In this document: positions 1-15,000 of the stretch, one piece after another
Layout of the letters: every line of letters starts with the position of its first letter
Position numbering within the stretch: position 1 is the first letter of the stretch
Made by a program: the position numbers and the translations under genes
NCBI GenBank assembly: GCA_013397435.1
Contig: VZRG01000032.1
Location: 124,001 to 188,000 of the forward strand
Origin: Erythrocercus mccallii
Lineage: Eukaryota > Chordata > Aves > Passeriformes > Dicruridae
Direction of reading: 5' to 3'
DNA length: 64,000 bases
The notes under the pieces: model-generated
Databases searched by the model: none
What the model was told of the DNA's origin: nothing
The model's input: only the letters and a program-made list of their open reading frames with translations

Positions 1-25
1 AGAAAATCGACGCCTCCATCATCTG
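1..25 (+). CDS. CACNB2: CACNB2 exon 6, last 25 bases
   Basis: Read in frame from base 1 this encodes RKSTPPSS plus the first base of the next codon, followed by the donor gtgagt at 26. This is the end of the constitutive segment before the alternative HOOK exon. The exon begins upstream of the window. Confidence 0.9.
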
Positions 26-3000
26 GTGAGTAGGTTGTGAACCCTTCAGTGAAGAGACTCATAAACCTAATCTCTTAAAATTCATGCACCTTTAGACCTC
101 TTCTTCTTATTCCCCATTCTTCATTCCCCAAGTGTTGTGTTACCAGATAAAGATGGTTTGGGGTGGTTTGAAGTAACGGAGTCAATGCTAGCAAGTTCAG
201 GCAATGACAATGCACAAAATTCCCTCTTTGCTTTTACCACAGTTTTTTAGCAAAGACATAATAGATCTGTGAGACTACATTACAGTAGGAAGGTTTGGTC
301 TGATCTGAGCACTCCTACTGAACAATAAATACTTTCTTGTACAGGAGAAAAAGCAACAATAAAAATGAAGTTCCTAAGAGGTTTCTGCAGTAGCATCAAG
401 AAAGGCATTATTTTAAAACATCAGGAACATTTAGTTTCACAATTCTGATCATGAGGATGTGTTTCAGGTAATTCTAGGATACTGGATATTTTTTGCCTTT
501 GACAAATTTTTCAAAAATACTATTTTGTACTTAGAACATCAACATACAGATTTAACTTCAGTTAGGTTGGATTCAAGTGATATGAAGCAAATACATGGCA
601 AGTTGGTGGAGAATGCTGGCATTAGCTCCATAAAGAAAAGCACAGCAGAAGGTCACAAAAAAAATTTTTATTGAATTCAGCTGCTGTTTTGCTGGATGTT
701 TTATCTTCTCATGTACATTGTAAATACCTGAGAACAGAAAATACTACTGAGTGTTACTAGTGCTTTGTATACTAGGGCAAATACATGGACCTTCCAATCA
801 TATTCATTTATATGGAGTCTGGTCTACAGAGCAGTCACTTAAAATGAGCCTGAATATTTTAAAGTATTTACTTGGTCACTTAAAAGGGAGGCAGAGAAAT
901 TAAATCATGTTTTGGTAGTGGCTTCATTTGGTTCAATTAATTGAAAAATATATCTGTCTTGTGGAAACATGGATTTGTTAGTAACAACCAACTTTATTAC
1001 AATTGTAGTTTGTTTATAAAAATTCCACCTCAGTTTAACTTCTCTTTTATTTTGAAAATATTGTATTAGTTTACAAAAGTATGTTCTATGAGTGTGTAGA
1101 ACACACCTTAATCTTTTATTCTCTGATGGCTTTAAACTGATGTGTTTACTGTTAAGGCCAGCTTTTTCAACAACTGCATTTTTGTAGTAAAATTGTCTAT
1201 GGACCTATGTTGTAATTTTATAGTTAGAGCATCCAAAATGCTGTAATATTTTTTGCTAGCAAAAAAACACTTGAAGATCAATAAATATATTTCCAGAATG
1301 TTGCACAGAATATCGATTTAAGAGCACAGATATCACCTAGATTACCAGCTGACTCATTGCTACCCGTCCTCTAATTTTTATTGCATTGAGTCATTTCTTA
1401 GACACTGTCTTTCAAGAAACGTGGTTTTCTGGATAAAGTAGGAAATCTGTTAAAATTTATTCAGTTACAGTGGAGATTTGGAAAATATGTATGGATAGTG
1501 CAAATCAGCTTGTTCTGTGATCACAAGATTTTGAGTCTACAATATTTTTTTGCTTAAGACATCCTGAGAAAGGGGAAAGAGGATTCAAGTGACAAGAATT
1601 CAAGTGACTTTGAAGCGCAATTCAATAATTATTCCCACACCTCCTCTCTTTGAAAGTATAATCAATTACAAATGCATCAATTATTTAATAAGTTGAAGAA
1701 TACTAACGGAATAAGTTAATTCCATTTTTTTAATTGAGCCAGGGATGGGTTTTTTTCAATATAAAATAGTGCCACAGAAAAACCAAAACAAAACAAACTC
1801 ACAAACGAGATGAAGAACCAGAGAAAAGCAAATGAAAGAGAGGCTGATATCCATTTAAATAATCAATATTGATATAGCAAACAATCCATACAGTCCTGTT
1901 GGGCCACCAAACTGGGAAAGAATAATGCTGAAAATGACTGGAAAAACCCCAATGAACTAAAGGCAGTTAACAGTAAAAGAACAGAAGATGTTCGTGTGAA
2001 GACTGAGAATGAAAAAAGGAGGTATTGGTAACTAGCTGATCAAATTCTGCATTTCTTTCTTACAGGAAAAGCTTAAGGTAACTGATTTTTCTTTACTGAC
2101 AATTTTGGTTGAACATAGAGCCAAAGGAGTTTTAATGTGTCTTATTGTGAGTGATTTACAGCATCTGTGTTGGCCTGTATGCAAGAAAAGATAATATGTT
2201 CTTTTTATACTTAGGAAGAGGATGAAAGTACAGTGTTGCTAGAAGAAAATGTTACATGATGGCTGTTTTTAGGAGCAGGATTATAGAAACAGGATGCAGA
2301 TCTACTCACTGGGTTTTTCCTGGGAAGGGCAGACTCAAAGGCACAGGAACTCAGGAAATGTCAGGCATCAAGGCATTAGATCTGTGGATAATTCAAATGG
2401 GAAAATGTACTTTATGCAAACAAAAGAGATCACTGCCCCAAGTGTCTCTTACATCAGTAGCTGCACGTAGGCTTAACAGAAATATTTATTTGTTACATAA
2501 TTTAATAGCACATGCCACTGTATTAGTTGATGTTCCACTCATGAAGCAGATGAAATCAGGTCACTAAGATGGTTTCATAATAGTTTGCAATGATTAATTA
2601 AGGGTTTGGATAAAGTCAATACAATCTGTTTTGCTTACAGATCTGTTTAGGGTTAGACTCAGTTCGACATAATGGCATGTCAAGATAAGCATGTGTTCCC
2701 AGAGGGAGTGGAGAGGTGGGTGAGACCTTCACACACGAGGGTGATGTTGTATACACGTTTGTGGTTCACTTTTGTGCATCTACTTGTTTTCTGAAGACAA
2801 GTTTAAATCACTACTTAAGATCAGGATTGATTGTTGTAAACAAGAAAGGTTTGGTTTGGTTTTAGATGTAGTTGGCAGGTATCTGTTCTACTCAGCATTC
2901 AAGATAATATGGCTTTGCATTTTGAAAGTGTATTTATGACTGAGTCTGTGAAGATTCCTTTGAAACTGTTGTTACTTGCAAAAAAGGGTAACTAATTTGT

Positions 3001-6000
3001 GGTTATGGTATGAACATTTTTTCTTATATATTCTTTTGAGGTAGAGATTGAACAGCAATGGTATTCACTTCCATTTTACCCTGCCTTCATCCTCACTCTT
3101 TACATAGGATCCATGTCTCTGAGCCAAGCTGGGATAATTTTCCTTTCTTCTGCTATCCATTCTTTTTAATTTTCACTATTAGTAGATCTGTGTTTAATTT
3201 TTCCTAATAAATATATCTTATGAGTAGGATGCATTTTTATTTAAAGAGATTAAAGATGCCAATCGTAGTCCATCCTGAGATTAATGTAAATAACATTGTA
3301 CCAATATCTGGCTGATTTTGTCATCAAAAGTGATTTTTCTTCTACTTCTTCATTTCCCATAGACACAGTAGTGACATTTCAAATTTCAGTTGATGATATC
3401 CATTTTCAGTTAGTGTTCATTGCTATAAAATAATCCAAATGTTGTTGACCAAGTTCTGTTGTTTACATTGGTGGAAGTCTTATGTATTCCAGTGAATACT
3501 TTGGATTTACACTGGTGTAACAAGAACAAACTTGGCCATTGGTTTATTTTGTAAATGTTACAAAGTAGCTGTTACAGATTGACTTCTGTCTTCTAATCGT
3601 AATGTACAGCACCTTTAAATTTTTCCTTTTGTTTTATTGTGGTTTTTTCTCATGGTTGACTTTTAATTTTTTTTTATTTACTTATTTATTACTCTGGACA
3701 GTTTTATTTCTCTTTGCCTGTAATTTCCTTTTTAACCTATCTTTACTTTCCCTGTCATCTGATAATTCTGAATTGTTTGTCTGTATATAGCTGTAGACAT
3801 AGATGCCACTGGCTTAGATGCAGAAGAAAATGATATTCCAGCAAACCATCGCTCCCCCAAACCCAGTGCAAACAGTGTAACATCACCCCACTCCAAAGAG
3901 AAAAGAATGCCCTTCTTTAAGAAGGTAACACTGACTTCCAAGCTCCCATCTGTCCACCTGCTCACCTGCACTGCGTCGCATTTCTAGTCCTGTTAACTGT
4001 CTGTGTCCTTTGACAAGCCAATAACATGCATGCTTTGTTGTTCTTTGTTTCTTTTCCATGCTGCTGTAGCTAAGCAGAAGCAGAAATCGGTAAGTTTATA
4101 TCAACGTCGCCTGTGTTTATCCTGCCACTGGCATCATTAGCATTAAGACTCCAGAGTAACAATGCAGCTATTCTAGAATTAAGGATGAAGAGATGTGTTG
4201 AGCTGATAGTGGATTCATTACAGGAAAACAGGCAGAAGTTCAGTGTGTCTGTGAAACTCTGCTACGTACTTATCCTTTTTGATGGAATAATAGGACACAC
4301 TTAGAAGGCCTTCTGAATGTTTGAGAAAGTTATTTCTAGCATTGTAATGCACCTCTCTAGTGCATCTTTATTCTTTCTAGATCTTTCTCAAGTTGTTTTT
4401 TTTTTTTCTTTATTACTCAGTCTGTTGAAATCATCATTGGATCTATCAGATACTAAGTTTGGACTTAGGAAGCAAATTGTCAATTTAGTTGTATTTTTAA
4501 TTTAGTCTATACTTAAGCTTCTAATTTACTAGGTGCAAAGTCTGCAAATGCACAAGGCCAATGAAAAACCTCAGACTTGTTTTGACAGTATACTTCAAGT
4601 TTTTTTCTGTTTTCATGTATAAATTGTCAGCCAAATGTTCTTGCCATCCATCAGTGAGACTTTTTTAGTATCTCAGCTATTGGAAATGGTACTGGTGGTT
4701 CCCAGGAGAGCCGATGTCTCTCCATAGATAACCCAGATAACTACAGAATTATGCAATTGGCATCCTGTTGCAAAAAGCTGCAATATGTTTCTAGGACCTT
4801 TGCTGGAACAAGTTAGCAAGACACTAAGTAGCAGCCAAACTGCGTAGTGACTTTTTTGTTTTAAAATATTTAGTCTTCATAGCTCTCCATTGTTTGGTTT
4901 TAACCACTCACTTAAATCTACAGGTAATAAGAGACTTATAGTGCTTAAACAGTGCCAAGTGACATTGTTGTCCCTGCTGTGGATGCTCTCATGTTTAATA
5001 AATAGATCTTTGTTTCTGTCTCTTTTCTTGAGCTCTTTTACATAGTATTGAATCCTGGAAAGTCACTGGTATTGGCTTCAGCTTGATCTGTTAAGCCTGG
5101 TGTGGAAATCAACAGTGGGTTCTTACTTCTGAGTAATTTCTTACTTAATCGTATTTTTAATTGGATAAAAATTATAACGAAGAATAATACGTGTTGACAT
5201 GTATTGGATGCTGTCTGCATAAGCAGCTTCTAGATGAGCCACCTTAGACCTGGATGAGGGTTAGTCCCACTTCTTTCTTTCACTCTGTGGTGCCTCTTTT
5301 CTTCCAAAATCATTACTAGTGTTAGTGGGGTTTGTAATACTGACATTTAACGTACTGGATGGCCATCCCAAAGTAATCTACATAATCAAACCACTGAGTA
5401 AAAGCTGTATGGTCAAATCTGCCAGTTTTTATTCTGAGTTGATACTTGAACTTGAATCTGAAATGAAAGCTGTACAGTTCAGTGCCAGTCTCTTAGAAAA
5501 TATTAGATTCTCTACTGCTAAATTAGGAACTTTTAATACTTCTATTAGATAACTTCTACTCAATTTTCTGCTGACAGCTTCATTATTTCGAGCTGTAAAG
5601 ATTAGAAAAAAATGCCCATTGCAACAGAACAGATTTTAAAAATATCCCATATTCCATCAAATAAGGTAATTTCTATGCTTGCCCTGATTGTCAAATAGCG
5701 GGTTAACTTCTAGCATGAATGCTTTTGGTTAAGTCAGCCACGTTAAGACAAAGATCTGTTGCATCAGGGCACTCATGCTAAAAGCGCTTGCACAACTGTA
5801 ATGAATTTCTCTTCAAATCTGTCTCAAATACGCTTATCAGATTATTAAAAATGTTAGCAAGAACAGTGGAGGACTGCTTTTTGGATACTGGCCCAGCCTA
5901 ATTGCAGGTGTTTGCTTTGAAACATGTTGAGTCAGATTCTGTACTGTGAAAAATAAATTCATTTCACATGCTTATGATGCCTTGGGCACTGGTATTCATT

Positions 6001-9000
6001 ATCATGTTATTAATTATCTTGTGAAACTACAGGTAACAAAAAAAAATTACATTGAGGGACATTCACAAAAATGTTTTCTATGTTTTAGACTGCTTTAGAC
6101 TGCTGCTTGTGTAGCATTGTGTGCTGTCACTGTATAAATGTCTGTCTTTGTGGGTTTGTGTTTTGGAATGTATACACTTATTTTAATGTTATTGCGAAAT
6201 ACCTTGGGATACATTGAGCTCTGGAACAATGAACGACGTCTGTATTCTATGATCTTGACTGATGTATTTGTACTATGTAAGCATTTGAAAAAAAAGATCT
6301 GGCATTTCTTTTTCTGTAACACCCACACGTTTCTGGGTTTGGATTTCAATCTTTTTTTCCAAAGATAAAGATAAACCAAAACCTTCCTTATGAACAAAAA
6401 ACTCTTTCTGATAAGACCCCATTCATGGTGACATATATTGAACAGCCACTTACTAAAGAAGAAAAAACAGCAAACTCAAGAGTTTAATTTTTTTGTATTG
6501 TATTGTGATAACAATATAAAATTTTTGTGCTCCTTAAAAGGAGGCAATCTTTTTATCTTTGTATGTTAGAATGCCCGTTTAGAAATTGTGCATGATACAT
6601 CAGTTAGTATTTTGGTAAATATGGTACTACCAGAATCCATTCTTGGGTGGTGACAAGAACTTCCCAAAGTGGAAGAAATGCTATCCCAAGCTCTGCTTAT
6701 GATAATTTTCTAGAAGTACTAACTTGATCAGTCATTATTTTGATTTAATTTGTAATTGAATTGTGGGTGCAAATGTGGATGTCAGACTGAGTGCTGCCAT
6801 GGGAATTTGCAGTGATGTCACAAGGTTTTTTTAAGCAGTGGGCAGATCTGAACATTAAAGAAAAAGATACATTATGCTTTTCTCACCCTCTTTTGTTCTA
6901 TTTTTTCTGTTTTATAATTTCCTATATAAAATTTATGTTGAAAACAGATGTCACAGCTGCAGAATTAACCATTTCAATTCATTAGTTGTTGGAATTAACC
7001 TTTTCAACTTACCAGTTAAGAATTATGCAGTGGGAAATGTGCATGACCCAGAATAAGAATAAGAATTTTTAACTATCCAGAGTAAATATGAAAACAGTAG
7101 GAAACCCAAAAGTCAAAGAAAAGTTTTTTCAAAAGAAATCCCTCAACCTCTTGTGTCTTTGTCTTGTGCTATCAGTTTCTGGAAAAAGTTAATGAATCTG
7201 AGATTCCTGTGACATTACTGGAAATTCAGAGTTCCTAATAATGTAAAGAGTGTATAACACTTTCTCTAGGTGCTGTGATGCTAAAAACTTTTTCTGTTTT
7301 GCAGACAGAGCACATCCCTCCCTATGATGTAGTGCCTTCTATGCGACCAGTAGTTTTAGTGGGGCCTTCTCTGAAGGGATATGAGGTAATTGATTGTTGT
7401 AAATGGTTTCATTTTTGACAAAATACTGTCCTTCATATGTATTTGATAATTTATAACATAGGCAAACATCAGATAGTTTTTACTCCTACTCAATAGCTGC
7501 TTATTTGTATTTTACTTCATGTCAGAATTGAGATTAAGAATAAATCCTATTGTTCCAATCCTATTGTTTGGATACAAGATTTATTGTCAGCTTTATTATA
7601 AAATATTATTAGCGTTAAGTATTATGAATTTCCTATGCGATTATTAATTTGTTGGTTTTTTCCCTTCTAGGTAACAGATATGATGCAAAAAGCATTATTT
7701 GATTTTTTAAAGCATAGATTCGAAGGACGGTAAGTACTTCGCAATGCAAATATTCTTCAGGTTCTATTTGGGTACTACCAAGTTTTTAAGTGATAACATT
7801 GGACAAAATTAGGAATGACAGCTAATTCCTTGATCAGTGGACTATAGTGTGGATTGGAAGTTTCCTTGAGCGTGCAGAGGCTGTGTTGCAGTGGGAAGTG
7901 TTCTGGGGTATATATTTGCTGAGAGTGGAAAAAAAGGCTGTTCTTCTTGATGACTGTGACATTCACACTCCAAATTGCTAGATATTTATCTACAGATTAC
8001 GAAGTTATTTTAAGTATTTTTCAAGTGATATCTCATCAATGCTTCCCAGGTTTTGAGCAAACTCACAAGAGCCATGGTTCTTCCTCAGCTCTACTTCCCT
8101 ACTTGGCATCCAGCTTGGAAAGAGTGATATGGGATTCAGACTATCTGGTGTATGGGATTGTCAAACTCTTGATCCCTCAAGATGGCAGCTTAGTTTGACA
8201 GTAGTTCTGGGCTCTATAGTGGGAAGTTTCAAAAGGACTGGGGTGAAGAGGTGGGGTAGTCCCTAACCTTGCTGAAATATGGTCATCCTTGGCAGCAGAT
8301 GGGCTGCGTTTGCTGGGTTCTGATCAGAATGGTTGCAGCACACTAGACTGTAACGCCATGGGATTTGTATTTGAGCCTTCAGGCATTACTGTGGTACAGA
8401 TGTCAAATAATAGTCTGTCTCTAAAAGCAGTGCTATGGTCTATAACTCCCAACATCACAGACCCATGGAGCAGAGACATCAGATAAATTCTCCAGATATG
8501 ATTGTATTGGTATTGGATCAAGCTCCAGATTGATAGGTGCTAATGGGTTGACACTGGGAGGAAAAACTGAAAGCAGGAATATCTTATAATAATATCTATA
8601 ACTTCAAGGAATGTTCTATTTAGTTTGGAAGTGGACAGATCCATAACACTATTCTGTGTGTCCTGCTGCTGTCAAAACTTTGAAGAGAGAGCTTGAAGTT
8701 TTTTGTCAATAGCTTCAGTTCTTTAAAATACCACGCATTGTGGTTTAAACTGGTGGATTTTCTCATTCAGAATAATGATGTCAATACCTAACCACTTTAG
8801 CAGTGTCTCTTTATATTAGTCAGGATTGTCAAACCCTACATAACACACCTTCAGAATTGGAAGTTAACAAAACAGTTGTTGCAAGAAGAGGAAAATTATT
8901 CCATCTTTATGTCTTTTAAGTATTTTAGAGCATGTCAGATTTTCAGTTGTAGATCCAGTTGTGGCAGGGTGAATCCACAAATGCTCCAAATAAAATCTAT

Positions 9001-12000
9001 AGTAGCAGACTTGAAGCATCCCAAACTTCAGTAGCAACTGGAATCATTACTTAAGGTCCTGAACAAATTGGCACCAGAGATGCTCAGATTCATGCTACTG
9101 CTTTGAGCTGCCACACTGCTTCCCTGCTCTTGTTGCAATTGTTTTGCAATATGAACATACACACCCTTTGTTCTGAGAGCAGACTTGGTCTTCTTGATGT
9201 GACATTTCTCAAAGACATGAAAATGTCCTCAGAAAGATAGTAAAAGTCTAAAAATGAAAATTATATTTTTCATAAACAGACTGAAAAATCTAGTGTTGTT
9301 CAATATACCGTAATTTCATTTAAAAAGGAAAAAAATTCTATTGCCTATAGGAAGAAAGACTGGCAGGAAAAAATCCAAATCAACACAAAGAACTAAAAAG
9401 CTGTGAAAGTTTGTAGTGTTCTTCCATTAGCAAATGAAGAAAACTAATAAGTATCCTAATATACGTTTTATTTAATTTTAAGACAAATGGCACTATCTGT
9501 GAGGACCTGTGCCAGAAATCACAATCTTTGGTTGTGATTTTAGCTTAAGTTAAATCATGCCTAGATGTCCAAAATTATATTACTGATCAGTATTATGCAC
9601 ATAATTGTTTTTTCATGTTAACTTCTGGCTCTGTTACATTTTTTAGATAAGTGCATACACATGTTGAGTTCATTGGGAAATGGCCTATTGGATTACATTT
9701 CAGATGAACAAACAGCATCTGAGTGTGCTTGCTAGAGAGAAGCCCTCCCGATTCTTAGCAAATCCATTTCCTCTTTTAAATTGCAAGTAAAATCCTACAA
9801 GGGAGAACAAGGGAATATCATCAGTCTGATTTAACTCTCAGCACTGGAAAAATGCGACCTCTAAACCTCTTTAGACCAGAGAGTTTGAAAAGGAACTTAA
9901 GGGTGCATTTTGACCCTGTAAAGCAAAACAAACCAAAGTAACTGTTTTTCTAGGAAGAAGAATATGCAGAAGGTTATGTAGCAGGTCATTGAAAACAACT
10001 GAAAGTTACCACTTCTTTCTTGGCTCATCTTTTCTCATAAACACAAAACTGAGCCTGCCAGATAGTCAACCTAGACTTTTCAAGTATGTGTTTCTCCAAG
10101 TTACAGTTTCTATTTTTAGCTGGCTAGCATGAATCTTTCTGGAAAATTGTAGGTAGCTCTTGCACTTTGTTAGAAAACCACATGCTAGGAAAGTGAACAA
10201 TAAAAAAGCCAAAAAAACCCAAACCAAAACAAACAACCACCCCAAATTATATTGCTGGACTCATTTCATTGATAAGCCTTACCTTTACCATTTAATTCTG
10301 CATATCCCTATGTGTCTTACAGGTATGGCTAAAGTAAGCCAGGTTGTCATTCAATAATGTTCAAGATGTCAGGGAAAGGAGAAACCAGCCTGTTCATACT
10401 GGAGGTACTGGTGAAATGTCAGACCCTCACCAGACCTGGGGGCCCCAGGGAAGTCCCATCTTCTACAGCAATCCCTGACCTCCTCCTGCCTCCCCTACCC
10501 CCAGGCACATATAGGACTTACCAGTAGTTATCGTAGCAGTATTAAGTTAGATAAAGTTTTTTTCTCTGTTCAGATTGGGTGAAGCATACTGTGCTGCTGA
10601 GAACTTATTTTCCTGTAGTCTTAGCCATCTTCTATTGTTAAGCGAGAATTCTCCCCAGATCCCTGAAAGATAAATGACGTTCAATGCTATTTCGCTGTAT
10701 TTATTTTGCAGTATATCAATTACACGAGTAACAGCAGACATCTCGCTTGCCAAACGCTCAGTGTTAAACAATCCCAGTAAGCACGCGATAATAGAGCGAT
10801 CTAACACCAGATCAAGCCTAGGTAAGTACCTGTAATGATGCTATCTACAAATTGCCTGTGAAGTATGCTCCTCTCATTTCATATGTGTAAGCTAAAAGTA
10901 GCCTTCTCTCTGCTGTGAGAAAATCACAGTTCCCATAATTCAGAAATTCTGGCACTAGAAATCATTTTAAAATCACTATCAAGTAAAATTGCTAAAGTGC
11001 TGATTTTGGTTTATTCTGCTTATGCTCAGTTTTCATGTTTTGCTGCTTGCCTCAATGAGGAGAGGCAACCATCCATATAAAATCTGAAAACATGTTCTTC
11101 TGGTTAAATAGAAGTGACAGTTTTCAAATATATATGGATATTATTGATATTATGCATTATTTTTGATAAGATTACTAGTAGTGATAGCTACTGGCATGAA
11201 GCCTGAGAAAAATTATTGAAGTACACATTTTATGAATTTTATATTGGTTTAAACTAATCATAAAGTTGGTACAAATAAAGAAAGGATGCAAAAAGGGAGA
11301 TTTTTTTTAAAAACTGTATAGCTACATTCACAACCTAAATATATATCATCTTACATCAGTCTTTTTGTACTGAAACTTGTCCAGTTGTATCAATAATTAA
11401 ACATTTATTACCCAGAGAGAAAAATAAGCTTAGATGAGAAGTTGTAATTAAATGTATAAATGTAACTGTTTACAGTACAGGTGGCTGCACTGGAGCTTCC
11501 CATCCCATACTAAGATGATAATTTTGGAGTCTTAATTCCTGACTGTCTTTTCCTTTTCTCTAGAGTGAGATGTATTGTATCCAGGACTCTGCTGCTGTCA
11601 CTGGTGCATTCCCTTTGTAGAGACACCAGGAGATAGGGGAGGGCTCCCTGTCCATGGCAGGGGGCTGGAGCCAGATGATCTTTAAGGTCCTTCCAATACA
11701 AACCATTCTATGATTCTGAGTCCTGCCAGGAGTCTACATACTCTTGTAAGGTTTGACTGACATACAGGACAAAAGTCCCATAAGAAATCCTGTGGAAGTC
11801 CCCCATCAAATACCAAAAAAGGGGGAACTTGCTACATCCCAGCTGAATACTCTAGTCATGTTTCTGCCTTTACAGAGCTGCAGGTTTCCCTTAGTAGCCT
11901 TGGAGAGAGATTGGTTTCCCCTAAACACAGCATTGCATCTTGAAAATTTGTAAATTTTGTGGAACAAGAAAGTAGTTTCATTCATCCTATTGAGTAAGTT

Positions 12001-15000
12001 CTTATCAGTTTTGCAACAAAAAAGTTTCCAACAACACATGAACTGTGACTGAACATTTAATGTTTGCCTAATATAGTAGTACTTTTTAGAATAAGCTTCT
12101 CCACCTTAAAAATTTTGACTTCCCTTTCTTGAAAATTTGTTTTGTAAAACCTTTGCTTTCAGCTATATGGAGGCTGTGAATTTTTGCTTGAAAGTAGTCT
12201 GTAGCTTCCAAGTGTGTCTTATTTTACGTATTTTTAAATATCAAAATGCAATGTACTGTAACAAAATAATTAATATCTTTACAGACAAGAATATTCTTCT
12301 GTGTGAATTTCAGTCTTATCACCAAAGACAGTTTAACAATATAATGAAAAGATAAACTCTCACTTACTTTGAGTGGGACTGAAAATTGGTAATAAGTATG
12401 GAGGTCAACTAATCATGGAACAAATAATGATGATGAAGTTTCCAGCCTCATCAGCAAAGCTTGTGTAATTTTGCAATACTGTACAAATATATGCAGCAGT
12501 AAAAGCATATAATTCATTCCTCATGCTAAAATATTCTCATACATGTGAAACATCTATCACAAAATTCTATACAGGAAAAAAAAATTAATAAAAATTAAAT
12601 GCTGCCCAATCTGGTACACCTTTATTTCATGTAGAACTGTACTCTTGAGAGCATCAACATTTTTTCTTCGTGTTAAGTACTTTTTTAGACGGAGGTATTT
12701 AAAATCAGAATTCTGACAGACCCTCAGTTTGAGACACCCAAAAGATAAAAGTGGTTATGTATATATGCAAATATGTTGATAGGTAGATGTTGCTCTCTAG
12801 TTTTTGTAACAGGTCTGTTATTAACTAAGATTTCCTGCTATATATCAGGTTTTCAGTTGCATATAATTGTTCTAAAATTTAGCTGATTTATAAAATAACT
12901 TCAAAGATCTTTGACCAGAGCAACTAGTTCATTCTTGTATAAAGTTATGGCAAAAATTAATTTTACCTATGTTAAAATATTCTCAATCTCTTTTCTTTCA
13001 GCAGCTGTAATACTTCCATTGTTCTAGTAATCTAGCAGGGTTTTGAAATTCGGTAGTGAACTGAAAAAAATTTCAGTTACCTGTTTCTGGGCAATTTTAT
13101 GAAAATAATCAAAAAACTTGACCAAATTATTAGAAGCTGCTATTAACACTTGCCAAGCTTTGCATCTGAATTGTTTGAAGACTCAGCTTTCCTTGGCAAG
13201 GTCCAGCAATGATGCTGAGCCAGAACCTGCTCCCAGCAGACTGAACCAGGGCAGCCAAGCAGAACTGAGGTGAAAAGATGCTCATCTTTAAATCTGCAAT
13301 ACCTCCTTTGCTGTGCAGCATTGAGAATGGAATAAAAAGCTGTTTACTTTAAAGGTGTTCACCCGGAGGAACAGGTGGCTGGCCAGGCTAAGGCAGGAAG
13401 GCAAGAAGTGAAAATCCATTATGGAAAAGGTTGGACTTACGGAGAATGAGTTGGGATAGCCAAACCCACTGATAAAGCACTTCCAGGTCAACCCTCTAGG
13501 CAGGGGATAAACCATGGAAGGAGAGAAATCAGACAGGAAGTCAGGGAGAAAAGGCAGCAATGTTGGAAGGAAAAGTGAAATAAAATGAGCTGGAGTCAGA
13601 AAAGGTAACTGCTTTTGTAAGACAGTGGGAAAACCCTTGCTGAAGGCAAAAGAAAAAAGTACAAGGTATGTTAAAACCTATTCCCTTGCCTACCTGCAAT
13701 GTACCTCAAGGCAGAAATAAGAGTCAGAATCAGAAAACATGATTGTAGTCTGCTGGTGACAATATACCGCTGCTGTGGGTATTTAGTTGGCTGAAGTAGA
13801 AGAAGTGAGTGGCTATATTGTGGAATTTTTTTCAGTTTGTGTGATGAATTTGCTATAAATCAACAAAATACCCTATTAAAAGAATATTATTAGTTCTACA
13901 AATTCAAGTAGTGCAAAATAAAAGTTAGGAAGTGATAGTAAGAAGGCTAATTGTGCAGCTTTTTAGTATCTTTAGGTTATGTATGCTGTGATCTAGTCTT
14001 TGGTCAAATATTTACAAATTACTTTTCCACCGGTCCTCTGCTTTAATATTCTTGAAAAATGTATGAAATAGTGTAGAGAATTGGATGCAATGCAATTGCC
14101 CCAATATAATAGTGGCTTTTGCTGCTTCTGATACAGAACTGCTGTGTAGTACTGGATTAGTTCTTATAGACTTTATGAAGATGGGTTTTTTTCCCAGTGT
14201 TCTTCGTATGCTTCAAGCATCTTTTGTAGAAATACTGAGTATTGTACCTGAAATAGAAGTTCAAGCTTTGGACCGGTCAAATAATGATGTATACCATCAA
14301 AATCAGCATGTTGCATGGTAATACACTGACCTGGAGAAAGGGGATGGAAAGCAGGCAGTCCTTTGTGTACTACTGGAGCTCCTGTTGGGTACCTTGTAAA
14401 AATATCAGCCTTGTGGATCCTCATTCCCCAGAAGTTCTCTTATTTTAGACTCTACTCTTTGCAGACATTTAACTAGGGAGGTATTTTTTTCATTCCCAAC
14501 CTAGTTCAAAGGATTTTTTCCTTCTCTCAGATCAGTTCTGATACTCTGTACTGACAGTACAGAGCAGCACCAGGAATGTCCCGAGTCTTAGTACTGACTT
14601 CTTTTAGAAGCTTCAAGGTTATGTTCCATCTTGGAAGAAAGAATCCCCAGGAACCAGGATTTCCTGTATTTCTATTTTGATTATAATTTCTACTGGTAAT
14701 TACTCTGAATAATAACTACATTTCTGAAAATTAATCCCACCGAATTATTCATAACTTGTGATTATTCTTTGTAACATTCAGTTTTCTCTTTGGAATATAC
14801 AAATAATTCCAGCTTCTCACCTAACTAGGATGTTTCAAAGAGAAAAATCTTTCTTTTTTGCATATACCACCAAAGTAAGCTCCTCAAAATAGCCAATAAA
14901 TATTTTATGCATTCTGTTTTCAGAGAAAGATTAGAGCCATGTGTTCTAAATTAGATGTGAAACACGTATTTGACAATGAAGAGAAAGTAAATTATTCAAT

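Larger units (their letters stand above)
7730..10711 (+). other. CACNB2 intron 9
   Basis: A 3 kb intron. A perfect 9-bp inverted repeat (9516-9524 and 9532-9540, 7-base loop) and a complement G/T-type low-complexity tract (10201-10250) are the only structures I noted. There is no recognisable transposon. Confidence 0.75.

Noticed and set aside
2256..2567. 103-codon plus-strand frame in CACNB2 intron 6
   Set aside because: It has no recognisable domain, no promoter or splice context, and its length is possible by chance in 64 kb.
3732..3971. Minus-strand 79-codon frame over exon 7A
   Set aside because: It is the antisense shadow of a strongly conserved coding exon.
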